NCBI GenBank assembly: GCA_030685235.1
Contig: MU839218.1
Coordinates: forward strand, 1-64,000
Source of the DNA: Copromyces sp. CBS 386.78
Taxonomy: Eukaryota > Ascomycota > Sordariomycetes > Sordariales > Sordariaceae
Direction of reading: 5' to 3'
Length of the DNA stretch: 64,000 nucleotides
Under the pieces are notes generated by a model. The model was not told the origin of the DNA. It saw only the letters and a list, made by a program, of their open reading frames with translations, and made no database searches. Shown here in pieces: positions 26,579 to 38,416 of the stretch (position 1 is the first letter of the stretch; each line of letters opens with the position of its first letter). Position numbers and translations under genes: made by a program.

Positions 26579-26810
26579 TGTAAGCGCTCCCTAGTATTGA
26601 GGTAAGCGCGGTACGTACTATATACACCTATTTATATAGGGCACTAGCTACTTCCTAACTTAGCTAGAATCGTTGATACGGCAGGCGTAAGCCTAGCCGG
26701 TCTAGTATCCTATATTTAGTCAGATTCCAGCCTCCACACAGTAGGAGGAGGCCATCTTAATCCATCACACCATCTTTGCTAGTACCTTTGTGCCGTACCC
26801 GTTATAAGCA
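26579..26810 (+). repeat. Probable 3' LTR of the outer gypsy element
   Basis: It begins tgtaagcgctccc immediately after the polypurine tract. Its right end is not certain; sequence composition becomes ordinary genomic by about 26800. The matching left LTR was not found in the window. Confidence 0.45.
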
Positions 26811-27227
26811 TGCATAAGTGGTTTCTGCGACAAAGTTGTAGCGGCTACTTACATGCAGAACGCACAGTGTTTGCTTTTTGGTTTACAGTGCTGAACTGTC
26901 CCTCCCAGCAACTGAAACACCACAGGACACCGAGGATGCGCACAAACTTAACCAAAACACCATGATCAGTATCACCATGTCAACATCCCGACTTCGATTT
27001 TTTACCATCGCCTCGATTATCTACTCAAGCACTGCCACCTTCGCTAACCTAGTCTCCCAGACCTCAATTGCACTCCAGCTCCGCATTGTCTCTCCATCAT
27101 CACCCCATCATGAGGTAATCACCACCCCAGCCACACAACCACAACACACAACCATCACCTCCCCCTCTAGAACTACACCTTAACAGCAAAAATCCCCTGT
27201 CCCCCACCAACATACAGCACCCCCTTA

Positions 27228-27880
27228 TCCCCCTCCCCCTTTCTGCTGCGTGGTATCCACCTCCAGGAGACTATTCTTCCCATTAGTAGCCACATACACC
27301 TTCGTACTTGCCCTCTCGCCCGGTCCAAAACACAAATCATCCCCCATAAGATTCGTCCACAGCGTTGTCACGCTCCACGTCGCCTTCCCCGTAACGGGGT
27401 TAAGAGACAGGCGATGGAACAAGTTCCTAAAAATATTCGTGTACCACAGCGTGCTGTCACTAACCCGGTACCTAAGCCCATCTATCCCAAACGGAATCGA
27501 CCCGCTCGGCGTCGGCGCCATGGGTATTGTCCTTAATAACCTGCTCATACGTCCCCTTGTTCACATCCATCCTGTACACCACGCCCTTGCCCGCGTCTCC
27601 GACAAGCACACTCTCGTTATTGTTGAAAGTTGATAGGCCATTCAAGTTCCCCGCTTCGGTGATCGTCTTGATCAAGCTACCTTACTCTTCGGCGACGGCG
27701 TCACGGTGAAATCCACGCGGTAGATCATCCCCTTGCCGCCAACAATGACGGCGAATAAATCGGGGACGTACTCGACTATGCCCGAAAGACCGGAGGGTCC
27801 AGTACTGATGTGTACCACCACCTGTGTCTTTTTGCTTGCTTCTTCGAGCTTTCCCCCCTAGCAACAACAATCTTGTGAGC
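27228..27880 (-). pseudogene. SMP-30/gluconolactonase-like beta-propeller pseudogene
   Basis: Three overlapping minus-strand frames give successive pieces of one secreted-type six-bladed propeller protein. They are 'GIVEYVPDLFAVIVGGKGMI' (27790-27720), 'NLNGLSTFNNNESVLVGDAG' to 'GTYEQVIKDNT' (27660-27530), and 'PSGSIPFGIDGLRYR' to 'GPGERASTKVYVATNG' (27520-27250). The joins near 27680 and 27528 need single-base shifts and have no splice signals, so at least two frameshifts have occurred. No clear start is present. Fungal proteins of this type are often found near secondary-metabolism or extracellular enzyme genes; substrate is unknown. The pseudogene lies next to the RIP block. Family assignment is moderate. 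Confidence 0.6.
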
Positions 27881-27939
27881 ATCTTGGCGAGAATAGCCGC
27901 CCCTGATGCCCTGGTCACAAACAGGCAAGTCTGTGTCAC

Positions 27940-29990
27940 CTGCCAAGTACAGTCTTGCGTGGTGTGTCAGATTTGCTTTTCCTCATACTTACTTACATCT
28001 TGGACGTCAGTTCTAGGTAGTACTAGCCTTGCAAGCTTGTGACAGAGCCTCAATCTCCCCATCTCCTCAACCCTTCCAGCCCTTCCGATGGCGCCCGTCC
28101 CTTCCGATCCTTCAATTCTTCAAATCCTTCGTACCCCAGATCCAGGAGACTGGTCACGAAGGGCTATGTCAATCAAGGGCCCTCTTCAGACAACATAAAT
28201 GTACTTATGTAGATATTGTCATGGCACGGCTGTACTGGTTACGAACCGGAGGACTGGCCGGTACGACCGTGACACATCGGATGGAAGGTGTAAGTCTTAT
28301 CGTATCGCTTATCGATAGAGCGTCCAGATCGGGAAGGCGGGAACGAGAGGCAGAACCCGACTTATACAATCAATCGGGTTCGCGATGCCTTCGTTTGACA
28401 GCTTTCCTTTCCTTCTTTACACTTAATAATACTTTGATTTGTGCCTCTTAGTCTTGCAGTTTATCTCTTGTAGGATCACGCTTTCACAGGTATCCCTAAC
28501 AGGGAGCACGTCAACCAACCCATCAGCGCCCCGACTGCCTTCCACTTTGCTTGTCTTGTCGCTTCTACGTATTATGTACCTAGACTTTGCTCAATTCTGG
28601 CGGATGACCGGGCCGAATGGTGAGACACATCGAGATCTCTCGTCTCACTCCATGTCAGTTCCATTGTCGCACGTATCGCGGTATCACCACGGAGCGGTGT
28701 AACTAACCTGCAGCCGGGCTGTCCTACCGTCCTACCGTCCTACGAGCCTACACAGAGGTACCTAAGGTACCTTACCTATAAGACTGTAGAGGTAAGCCTG
28801 TCAAATCCCGTTCAGCCAGACCCTTCCCCTTTGTAAACCCCTACTGTCTTAAGTAGGTACCTGTAGGTAGTCGTAGGTAGGTAGGAATCCATGCATGCAT
28901 GCATGCTCATCGATGCGGCTCTTACTTCGCCAAGTGGTTGGTTATGTTATGTACCTTACCGTACCTCACCGTACCGTACCACGCTTACCTAAGGTAGGTA
29001 GCGTAAAGGAACTAAAAGGGGAACAGAACCGTTGAACCATACGAGGGAGGTGATCACGTGAGACGATGGAGTTGATGGTGAATGTCTTGATTGATTAAAG
29101 AGAGAGCAAGAAACGATGCTGGAGGAGAAGGAGGACAAAGTCCGCCTTATATACAGGGTAGCCATGTGTGGGTCGTATCCACTAATGCCAAGAATGCCAA
29201 GACATGTGAATGGCTTCAACAAGAACGACGACGAAAATGAGAAGAGGCAAAAGATTGTAGCGTAACGTAGAGGTAGGTACCGTAGGTAGGTATTAATAAG
29301 TACACCCTTTCATTGCCGCATTAAATTAACAGAAGGGCGATTCCGATGTCCTAGAATAACATAGAGAGAGACATACATTAACTTTTATTCGTCGTCGTCG
29401 GCATCATGAGCTTTCGTTCCATTTTCATCGACGCCGGTCCCGTCCGCCCGCCCCTTGAAAGACAGACAGACAGCTGACCATTCTAATAACTAGAGGACAT
29501 TGAGGTAGAGCCTCGCGATATATACTTAAACAAAGGGAAGGTTATGAACATGATATTACATATAACAACAACGCGGCTCGCTCGCTCGCTGATAGCTCTC
29601 TCAACTCAACTCAAATGGAACAAGACCTGGTGTGTGTGTGTGTGTGTGATGAAAGAAGCATTTTGAAGCCTGTCGCCTGTCGCCTGTCGCCTGCTGCCTG
29701 CTGGTGTGCGAAGAACCGTAGGTAGGTAGGTAGCCTTGAGATATCGAAATCGGCATCGGCCTCTGAGAAGAATTGACAGAGGCGGACAAAGAGAAGGGGA
29801 AAAAAAATAAAAAATTGAAAATCGCTTCCCAAAATCAGTCAGTCGCCATCGCTTCTTTAGGTATCCAAACATTTCCCCCCCCCCTTATATGCGCCATGAA
29901 CTCCATCCCATCCCATTTCTCATCCGTTTCCCTTCTTCCTTGAATTCAATCCAAAAACTCCTAGAAGAGATCATCACCAAACCAAAAGAG
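27940..29990. other. Intergenic, simple repeats only
   Basis: No convincing gene was seen; open frames here are short and lack codon structure. The stretch is rich in TACCTAAGGTAC/GTAGGTAG motifs (28740-28890, 29270-29290, 29718-29732), has a tgcatgcatgcatgc run near 28892, a (TG)n tract at 29631-29648 and a CCTGTCG repeat at about 29669-29700. The 29600-29990 part is probably the 3' untranslated region of the ankyrin gene. Confidence 0.6.
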
Positions 29991-29992
29991 CA

Positions 29993-32617
29993 TCAAAGAA
30001 ACGAGGTCTGAAACTCCAAATGCATCGGCATCCCTCCCGCGCCGTATCCTCCATGCCCACCACCGTGTGCATGTCCACTTCCCTCCCGCCCATTACAATT
30101 ACCTCCCTCCTCTTCGTATAAGTGTTGCGCAAACTGCACCCGACCATTCTCATCCATCCACATGGCTGGCCCATGCGGTGCTATTGATGAAGACAGCAAA
30201 TGTAACCCCCGACACTGGTTCGCCACGCCCTGCTTCACCAGATTCGTAATGCACCTCTCGCTTCCATCAAACACGTCATACGGATAGATGACACTCCGCT
30301 CGCTGACAAGCTTGCTCTGGTCGAATGCTCCCCTTTCCAGCAACAGTACCGCGCACCGCAGGTACCGGGCCTCCATGTACACATCTGTCCTGACGTCCGT
30401 CCTTTGAATGGCATACTTGATAAGTTGCAGGGGAGTGTTGCCGCAATTGTTCATCACGTTCACCTGCGCGCCGTGCGAAACCATGAACTTGACAGCAGCC
30501 ACGATGCCAAACTCGGCAGCGTAGTGCAGCGCCGAGTTTCCCTCGGTGTCGCGCTCGTTGAGCAGGGCTTCGATGTCCTGCTTGGTGGTCTTGGGGCCGA
30601 TGCCGAGAAGGGTTTCGAGCCGCTGATCGAGGTTTCCTTCGCCCCCGTTCTTTTCCGAGTCTCGGCCGGAAGCGATCTTGCACAGAAGACGCATGACGGG
30701 CGTTCGCTTGATGCATTGGGCGCTGCTGGCGGTGCTTCCGCGACTCGAGCGGCCTGTATAACCGCTGCCGCGCCAGCTGTCCGAGTCGGACGTCATGGTA
30801 ATGCGGGTCGAGTTGTTGCAGGAGGAATCCCCCCCCATGAACTCGGGGAGGTAGCGCCGTACGAACTCGTGCTCGTCGCCAAAGATGCGATGGAGTTTGG
30901 GCGATTGGAAAGAGAGGTTCTTGCGGATGCAGTGCCATAGTCGTTCGTCAGCCGAGCACTTATTGGCGACAAGGAAGCGGGCCGTCCCGTGGCCGACTTC
31001 GCGGAACAGACAATGGAGGATCTCGATAGGGAAGGTCTTTTTCGGGACCAGGTGTTGTAGAAATGTTCGCTTCTCGACGTCTCGCTGGCAAAAGTCGAAG
31101 CCCCGAGATCGGAGATGTCGGACGAGGTTGATGAAGGAGGCCGGTCTTAGCTTCGGGTGGCTTGGGGGTTCGTAAACATGGAGAAAGGTCTCTCCACGAA
31201 GGTTAACTGCCTGGATATCATCAGTGTGTCGCAGAAGCAATAGCAAAATCGAAACACGGGCGCCCCATCGAGCAGCGACGTGCAGAAGAATGTTGCCATA
31301 TCGGTCGACCATGTTGGCCTCCTCGTCGGTAACAGTAAACTTGCGGAAAGCATGACCTTCTGTGTCCTGGGCTTCAATGGCCATTGAGAGCCTTTCGTGC
31401 ACACAAGGAGGAGAGCTGGTTGCAATGTGCACAGAGCAGCACATGGCAAGCAACGCATTGTTCAGCTCCTCCGTCTTGGGGTTAACAGACGAGTATTTCT
31501 TTTTGAACAATGGATTTGACAGCGCCTTGGCGGCCTTTGCTTTTGTTGCTGATGCCGATGGCTTGTTCTCTTCCAGCAGAGAAAGAAAATCATCTCGACT
31601 CAACTTGCTGAGGGCAACCGTAGGACCGTTCTCGCTATGGCCAACCCCCTTGGAAGATGCCGATGACGAAGAACGAGCCAGACTAGAAATACCCGACGAT
31701 ATGCTCGACAGCACCGATGCCCACGACCTCCTCCTGATTGCTGACCTAAGGGACTCGGATGCCGACTTGAGAGAACCTGACATGGACTTTTCGGACCTAA
31801 CTGGTGACCTCTCCCGATGGGAAGGGGCCCCATGGGAGGTGTGCGACGTCTCCGGGGAGTTGACGGGTGACTGGTGGAGCTGACATGAGGCATGGGATGC
31901 ATGCGAGGTTTCGGGGCTTGCCGTGGCCGACTCGGGTAGCAAGGCTTGTGGTGATGATTGGGCGGATTCTTGACGGCCCCGGTGATGGTGGCGGTGCATG
32001 TGTTGATTACCGCGAGAGTCTCCGTCCAAGTTCATGATGATGTCCGTACCCATGCCCCCCATGTCCACCATACCCACTCCCATGCGACCGCCCATGAACA
32101 CCGTCGGCGATCTCCACTCTGCATCGGCGGCGTGGTGCTGGTCCGGGGCGCCGCCACGCGTCCTGTGATCCCGGTTCTTCCTCCTCATCCTCCTCTCGGC
32201 CTTGACTGATCTGAGAAAGCGCACTCGAACCAACATGGAGGCGAGGTCCCTTGGTCGCCAATCATCGATGCGACGGTCTGGTAATAGATTTTTGAGGTGC
32301 TTGTGAGAATTTCGTTGCCTGTAAAACACGACCATCTTGAGTCAGCAATTCCGGGGCCTGGGTGGTGATCGCCGTCACACATGGTACTGCAATATCGCGG
32401 AAAAGAGATGATCGCACCTTGGGTCAAAAGTGCCATCTTTTAGCCTCTCGAGAATGCGCACCAGGGGTAGGCGCTCGCTTTGTGTGCAGACATAGAGGCG
32501 CAACAGCTTCCGTTGTTTTGAGGGTGGCCATGGTTTCTCGCGTCTTCCACGGCGAGGGTACTTGCCGGCGCCCGGAGGCGACGTAGTACTCTGCGTGGGT
32601 GCGACTCGTACTTCCAT
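29993..32617 (-). CDS. Clr5-like/ankyrin-repeat protein, two exons
   Basis: Exon 1 is 32617-32418 and exon 2 is 32318-29993, giving about 841 residues. The 99-bp intron has a GT donor, a GCTGAC branch site and a TTTACAG acceptor, and joins 'GTFDPR' to 'QRNSHKHLKNLLPDRRIDDW'. This restores a Clr5/Myb-like N-terminal module (about residues 20-105: 'KPWPPSKQRKLLRLYV' to 'RPRDLASMLVRVRFLR'). A long Ser/His-rich linker follows (about 115-320). Ankyrin-type repeats lie at about 405-450 ('DRYGNILLHVAARWGARVSI') and 657-700 ('DTEGNSALHYAAEFGIVAAV'). The C-terminus is Gly/His-rich. No signal peptide or membrane segment is seen. It is likely a nuclear or cytoplasmic interaction protein; its target is unknown. 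The start is the first ATG after an in-frame GTG; extra upstream exons are possible. Confidence 0.82.
32319..32417 (-). other. Intron of the Clr5-like/ankyrin gene
   Basis: On the minus strand it starts GTGCGATC, contains GCTGACTC about 28 nt before its end, and ends TTTTACAG. Splicing gives a continuous Clr5-like module, and the unspliced frame hits a stop. Confidence 0.75.
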
Positions 32618-32620
32618 CAC

Positions 32621-35600
32621 CCCAACCGGTCACACACTACACGCTATGAGAGCAGAGCGGGCGTCGCTGTTGTGGTTGATGAGTGGGCAGCCGACATGGA
32701 CAGGCGCAGACGGCAGAGCGGGGTCTTGTTTGTTTGTCTGAATGTGGTGTATTCGATAGTGACGACAGCTCGACTGGTATGACAGATGATGATGTTGTTG
32801 TTGTTCAACCCTTTGCGACACAAGAGGCAAGAACGAGCGAATAACGATGGGGGGCTTTTCGGGAGGGGAGCCGGCAGAGGAGGTTTAAGAAGGAGGTTCC
32901 GATTTCCTGACAGCGCCAAAGTGTGGTCGTGTATGTATGTAGCGACGGTAGCGTTTCGCTTGGCTTGGCTCTATGTTGCCCCCTGTTCGGGATTGCTCTC
33001 GATTTGTCTTGGTGTGGGGCAATGGTGCGTGTCCGCTGTTGGGTGTTCCGTGGATTTAGTATTTAATAATTCGGTGCAGTAGCATTGGATAGGATGGCAT
33101 CCACCAGCAGGATATTCTCTCTGGTGTGTTGAGCTCTGGCCTTTTTTTTTTGTTTTTTAGAAAGCCGGCAAGTCGTCTGTCTGACAGACCGAGTCCAAAT
33201 CCAACTAGCAGCGAGCGCATGGCGTCAAAGACAGGCCGTCGTCTCGACATCGGTACGGTGCTGCAGGTTTGTCATGTTTTCTTGTCTGGGTCTGCCAGGC
33301 AGCCAATAACGGGGCCAAGGGGGGCTAGGGCCCCAGTATGCCAGTGGGATGGACATGGTGGAAAGACGCTTGGCCTGCATGGTACGTACACTAGGTATCA
33401 GGTAATGGCCGGTGCGACAGTCGTGGGTAGGCTAATTTGGGCGTAGGTCCCCATTCGCGACTAATCGCGAGCTGGCCGTTAACCGAGTTCTGGTTCGGCT
33501 GTCTCTTGGCCTCCTGTTGATATAATATTCCTCCACTCTTGTATATGTTTGTCCGTGTTTGTGTATGCGTATGTGTGTTTGTACGTGCTTCGGCGACATC
33601 TTGTTTCGCTTCTTCTTCTTCTTCCGCTGACAGCAGAAGCATCCGGGGACATGGGTAGCTAATTCGATTTGGTAACATCTCTTGGCCTTCGGTATGGCCT
33701 CCGAACCGCAGAAGGGGAATCGGAATCCGTCCAGCTTGTCCAGGGTCTGAGACCGGGCAGAGGGCCCTAATGTACAGTACAATACAGTGGCCGTTGGCAG
33801 TGGTCAGGGCAAGGTGGAGGAGGGTCGTCTCTTGGTACTGGTCGTGGGATAGCGAGGACAGCGAGGATACCTCTTGCTGGTAGGTAGAGCAGCTAGCGGG
33901 CAGCTGATGAATCTGCTTGGCTGCTGATATCTCTGCTGCTATCTCGAGCTGTTGAAAAAGGGCCAAGCGGTCATTTCCGTACCTAGCGACTCCATTGTAG
34001 TGACCTGAGTCCAAGATTGCTGAAGCGCACTGGTCTGGTCAGTCATGACCAAGTCAGCGAGGGGATGCCCAAAAAGCATCAGGGCGGTCGACCGTTGGCA
34101 TCGCCAGGGAATAAGAGGTAGTGTACCTAGTGTACTTTGGGCGGCATGTACTACTTACCCCCCGATATTGAAGACAGAGGAGGCGAAATCCCACACAATT
34201 ACCCCAGACTCCCGTCCTGAGGATGCGGACGCGGACGGCAGCGGAGCGGGAAGTGGGATAGGGGGATATGTTGCTGTCGAGGTCACGGTCCAGCACGATC
34301 CAGGCCCTTAATTCGCAAATTTGCTGCAAAGAAAGTCCACAAAGAGGCTTGCGACTGGATAGGAACTTGCCGTCGCCGTGTGAACGACGGGAATATTGGC
34401 AGGAGCTCCCTACAGTGCTCCCTCGGCGCAGAGGGTTCCTTCCGCTGCAACATTTTCTGGGGCCGAGGTTGAATTGGTGTGTCAGTGCTTAACAAGGGCG
34501 ATTCTGATTGGCCATTGATCTCAACCGGTCGAACGCCAGTCCCGCTCTGTCAATTGTGCGCCCCACAATTTCCCGTCGCTGCCCCTCCTTTTGCTGATCT
34601 GTGACTGGTTGACGACTGGATTGCATCTTCAGCCACTATCTATTTTGCCAGCATTCCTTCCTTCCCGTTGACCGATAGGAGAGGAGGGAATCAAGAAGAG
34701 CGAATCTGCAACTGGACCTCAATCACATTCTCCGTCTTCCCGTCTCTTTCGTTGACATGTTCAAGTTCATCCAGACAACACCAACGACAACCTTGACGAT
34801 AACGTACCCCGTACTAATCACCGTATCCTTGCCCCCCCACCCCCGGCCACAAGCCGTCAATGACACCCCTATGATCCGAGAACCGAGAATCCAAAACGAG
34901 CCTTGTGAGGATTAGGTACAGTTCCTTCTTTTTTTGTCTTTTTTCTCCTTTTCAGTCACGGAGCCCGGAACAATGCCATGCATAGCACTTCTCAATTGGG
35001 ATGGGCAATCCGCAAGTCGCAATCCGCAGCAGCACTGCAATTCCGCTTCTTCCAAGGCACAGTCAACAGTCATCAGTCATGACTTGAAGAAGACGGGAGC
35101 TTCCAGAAACCCGAAACGGTGTTGTCGACTCATATCATCCTTGACCAAGGGAAAAGGACAGTCAGCAGCCAGCATCTTGCATCGGGAAATGCCATGGTTA
35201 CAGTACAACATCATGAAATATTTCCAATTACACTACAGTGGTGTAACGGTGATTGACCACACCCCCAAGGTCCACCCCTTCCGTTTCTCTCCATCCTCAT
35301 CCCCCAACCCCATGCCCCCCTTGACATTTGCTCCCCTTTCCCTGCCGTTGCCTCCCCTCATCTTCCTTCGGCTTCCTCCACATGTTTGCCCGCCTGTCAA
35401 TGTCATGTCCGAGTGCTGTCGCTGTCCGTCATTCCCGAATGGAAACGGCCCCTTTCCCGGCCCGGACGACATCTCGATGGAGATGAGTGTGGCCTTCCAT
35501 GCTTCTGTGGCGTTTTCGACCCCAAGGCCAATGAGAACTCCAATTCTCCCCTGATCTTGTTCTTTTGTCGAGTACCGTATCTCCATCAGCACAAAGGGTT

Positions 35601-37850
35601 CATCATGAAATTGAGCTTGAAACAAGACAATTGTACCATCCGTTCCTTTCCTGGCTCTCGGAATCCCCTGTTCCATCGAATCGCACCAGGAATCAACGTT
35701 TTTCTAGGTGATCAACATGGAGTCTTGCTTGCCTTCCTTGCCTTTCCTTGCCTTGTCCTGCCATTCAAACGATGGTGCTGTGCATCGTACCTGTCAATAT
35801 CAAGCTGGCCTGTCACCCTCCCTTCACCGTCGCATTCGCGTCTATCCATCCAATATCGGTTTCGTCACGGTCGCATGTTCACTCCCGAACCATGGATGGA
35901 GTTCAATCACCTTGTCCCCCCAGACAGTCAGTCCGCCTGACTCCCTGTCCTCAACACCGATCATCAGTGGAACACCACGTTTTCTCTTCGGGGAAAGATG
36001 TGATTGGTTCTTCATACCCCTGGTAGTTCCTTCGCGAGCCCACGGGTCCTAGCCCCTTTGCGGGCGCAGCATCATGTTAGAAAATTCCCCCCAACATTTC
36101 TTTACACTACAGAAAACATTCGTTCCAAGACATGCCATTCTTTTTCCGTAGGATCCGTGTTCGTCTATTCCTGCCGTCTTGAGCATCTATATCGCCAAGA
36201 GCCAAGCCCTCGTCTACGTAGACCAAGACTCTTGGAGCATCACAAGGAGTTCCGGCTTCCGAATTGGCTGCAGATGGAAAGTTCCACGACAAGCGAAGTC
36301 GCCGTTTAGACTTGTGCCGGAGTACAACACAGTATGTACGCTGTACGCGGTTATCTACACACTCATGCCGGGCGGTTTATGCTTGTACCACCGGGCAGCT
36401 GCCGGGCATCAGGGGATCGCGCCGCAGGATCCACGTACGCCGGCCAGGTTCCACATAGGTACTCTCATTGTCTCCCTCATTCCCGTCTCATACCCTTAAA
36501 AACGGCTAGATTCTTCAAGCCTGCCGTTGGAGGGTTGAGGTCGCCAACGCCAGCAAGTGAGCAGCATCAACTCCGGTCGGTACTCATATTTCCCACCAGT
36601 CGGGGAGTGCGCCACAAATCCGATTTAATCGGACGGCATTGAAACCCTTTACGCCACAAGCACCCTCGTTCGATGAGATGTGGGCGGTTGACGTCCGGAT
36701 TGGGCGTTGAAGCAAAGCATGCCCTTAGGATTGACGTTATCATAGGGACCCCAATCCGAAAGAAATCGGCGTCAAATCACGACTAGCATGTTTGGTTTTC
36801 ACGTCTCTCGTCACCATCGGTAGAGAGTAGTACCCTTCCGCGGTATAACTTGGGCACATCTTCCGATAAGAGAAGGCTTAATAAGGGCGTGGCGATCTGG
36901 GGTTTAATGCTCCTTTCGTGAATCCAAAAATACCCATTTCGGTCGTACTAACAGCATCAATGTGGCATTTCCAGATTTCCTCTTACCGAGTTCCGAGCCG
37001 ACATCAACCTCAACCGAACGGTGAATTCCATTCGTGGTTCCAGATTTTCTGCAACATAAGGGACTTGAGATTGGACCTGATATCATTACTCCAGGGGATC
37101 GTATCTGTTGAAATTGGCACACGGCTACACCGGCCAACGAAACTGAACTCCAACTGTTGTCGGAGTTGCAGCCAGCCAGCCAGACCAGATATTCTGACAA
37201 TATCTCGCTGTTGGTATATTAGCCCGCCCAACTGGAGCGAGCGACCGGCTCTTTCTCTCAGGGCTCTCGGGTCGTTGCCGACGAGGGACAACCCCAAGAC
37301 TCTACTTTACCATGGGACACCCGCAGTGGTTTTTTGACTCGCTACCGTCGACTGCCGGGGAAGTTGACACCGACTGGTCATCATGACTCGGGCCCGGGTC
37401 TCACATTCAACTACTATTTTCTCTGAACCGCCTCAGACTTAGGGCACCGCAAGTATACACTCCCTCTCGAGATCTTCATCTCACAATCCTCGCAACCACG
37501 GGCAACGACAAGTTAAAGTCTGGTGTGATGATACACGGTGCAACCAAAGGGATAAACCATCTCGTACAATAACTTCCCTCGTCAGTAACATTATACATAA
37601 CCCACGTGCGTGACAAGGAAGTAGCATGAAATTATGGCAATACCTCCCATCCATCATCTCCGCTCATCATGCTAACAGACATAACATGGTGGCAAGCAGG
37701 TGTGTTGTAAACCCATAAGTCCGAGTCGTCTCTTCAAGCTTCCAAGTTCCATTCACAAACCATCTCTTCTGAGCAGCGGCTGCGGAAAATTAGCTGGTTG
37801 TCGCTTGGTATGGGAAATCGACTGGAGACTAACACTTACTAAACTTTGGA
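32621..37850. other. Long gene-poor interval
   Basis: About 5.2 kb has ordinary base composition and CpA/TpG content, so it is not RIP-mutated. I find no conserved domain. The proximal part (32621-34050) is probably promoter and 5' untranslated sequence of the ankyrin gene; it holds a poly-T run near 33142 and CTTCTTCTTCTT near 33610. Several open frames of 100-200 codons occur on both strands with low-complexity translations and no splice-supported extension. The one I rate highest is at 35233-35676 (minus), listed separately. Confidence 0.5.
35233..35676 (-). CDS. Possible small hypothetical protein
   Basis: This is an ATG-started frame of 147 codons. The first ~85 residues look protein-like ('GTDGTIVLFQAQFHDEPFVL', 'RIGVLIGLGVENATEAW'). 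The rest is Gly/Arg/Lys-rich and less convincing. No domain, signal peptide or intron was recognised, and the opposite strand is also open. It may be a chance frame in a transcribed leader. Confidence 0.22.
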   Translation of the reverse strand: MEQGIPRARKGTDGTIVLFQAQFHDEPFVLMEIRYSTKEQDQGRIGVLIGLGVENATEAWKATLISIEMSSGPGKGPFPFGNDGQRQHSDMTLTGGQTCGGSRRKMRGGNGRERGANVKGGMGLGDEDGEKRKGWTLGVWSITVTPL

Positions 37851-38416
37851 TATTAGAATCCCAAGTCAGTTAATCTAAGAACACCCCTAGAGCCAAGGTT
37901 CATTAAGCTCCGTGCCGGGGGGAGGGTAAAGGTCTCCCATTGTTTTGTTGCCAGCTCATCCGTCAATTCCTGCTTATTCACCGGAGATTCATCGTCACTG
38001 GACACTGCATCCCCATCCGCGAGCCCGTCCCTACGATCGTAATCCCTTTCGGGGGCCCCAAGTGCATTAATATTGAAAGCATTTCCTGCCCCCAATGATG
38101 CAGAAGATGCGCCCGGACTCATATTAAATGCATTGAATGCTTCCGCAGGTATCGGAGACGCGGCAGGTGTTTTTGATCTTCGCTTCGCCTTCGCGGGTGT
38201 TTTCTCAGCTGTTTGCGGCAACTTGATTCCCTGCTTCCATTTGAAGAAGTTGTCAGGATCCCATTGCTGCTTCACGAGCCGCAGGTTCTTGGTGTTATTG
38301 CCGTAGTACGTCCTCTCCGCGGTGCCTGACGATAGAACTGCGTCGGGGAAGTTGATGAAGGCAGCGCGCGACATGATGGAAAACGGCCTCAACTTGTCTT
38401 TGAAGGCTTTCAAAAA

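Noticed and set aside
26878..27183. 101-codon plus-strand frame with a hydrophobic stretch
   Set aside because: Low-complexity Thr/Pro/Ser C-terminus, no motif, directly opposite pseudogene leader sequence; not supportable as a gene.
33391..34014. 207-codon minus-strand frame upstream of the ankyrin gene
   Set aside because: Contains a translated simple repeat (Thr-His run) and Glu run, no domain, and lies where the leader or promoter is expected.
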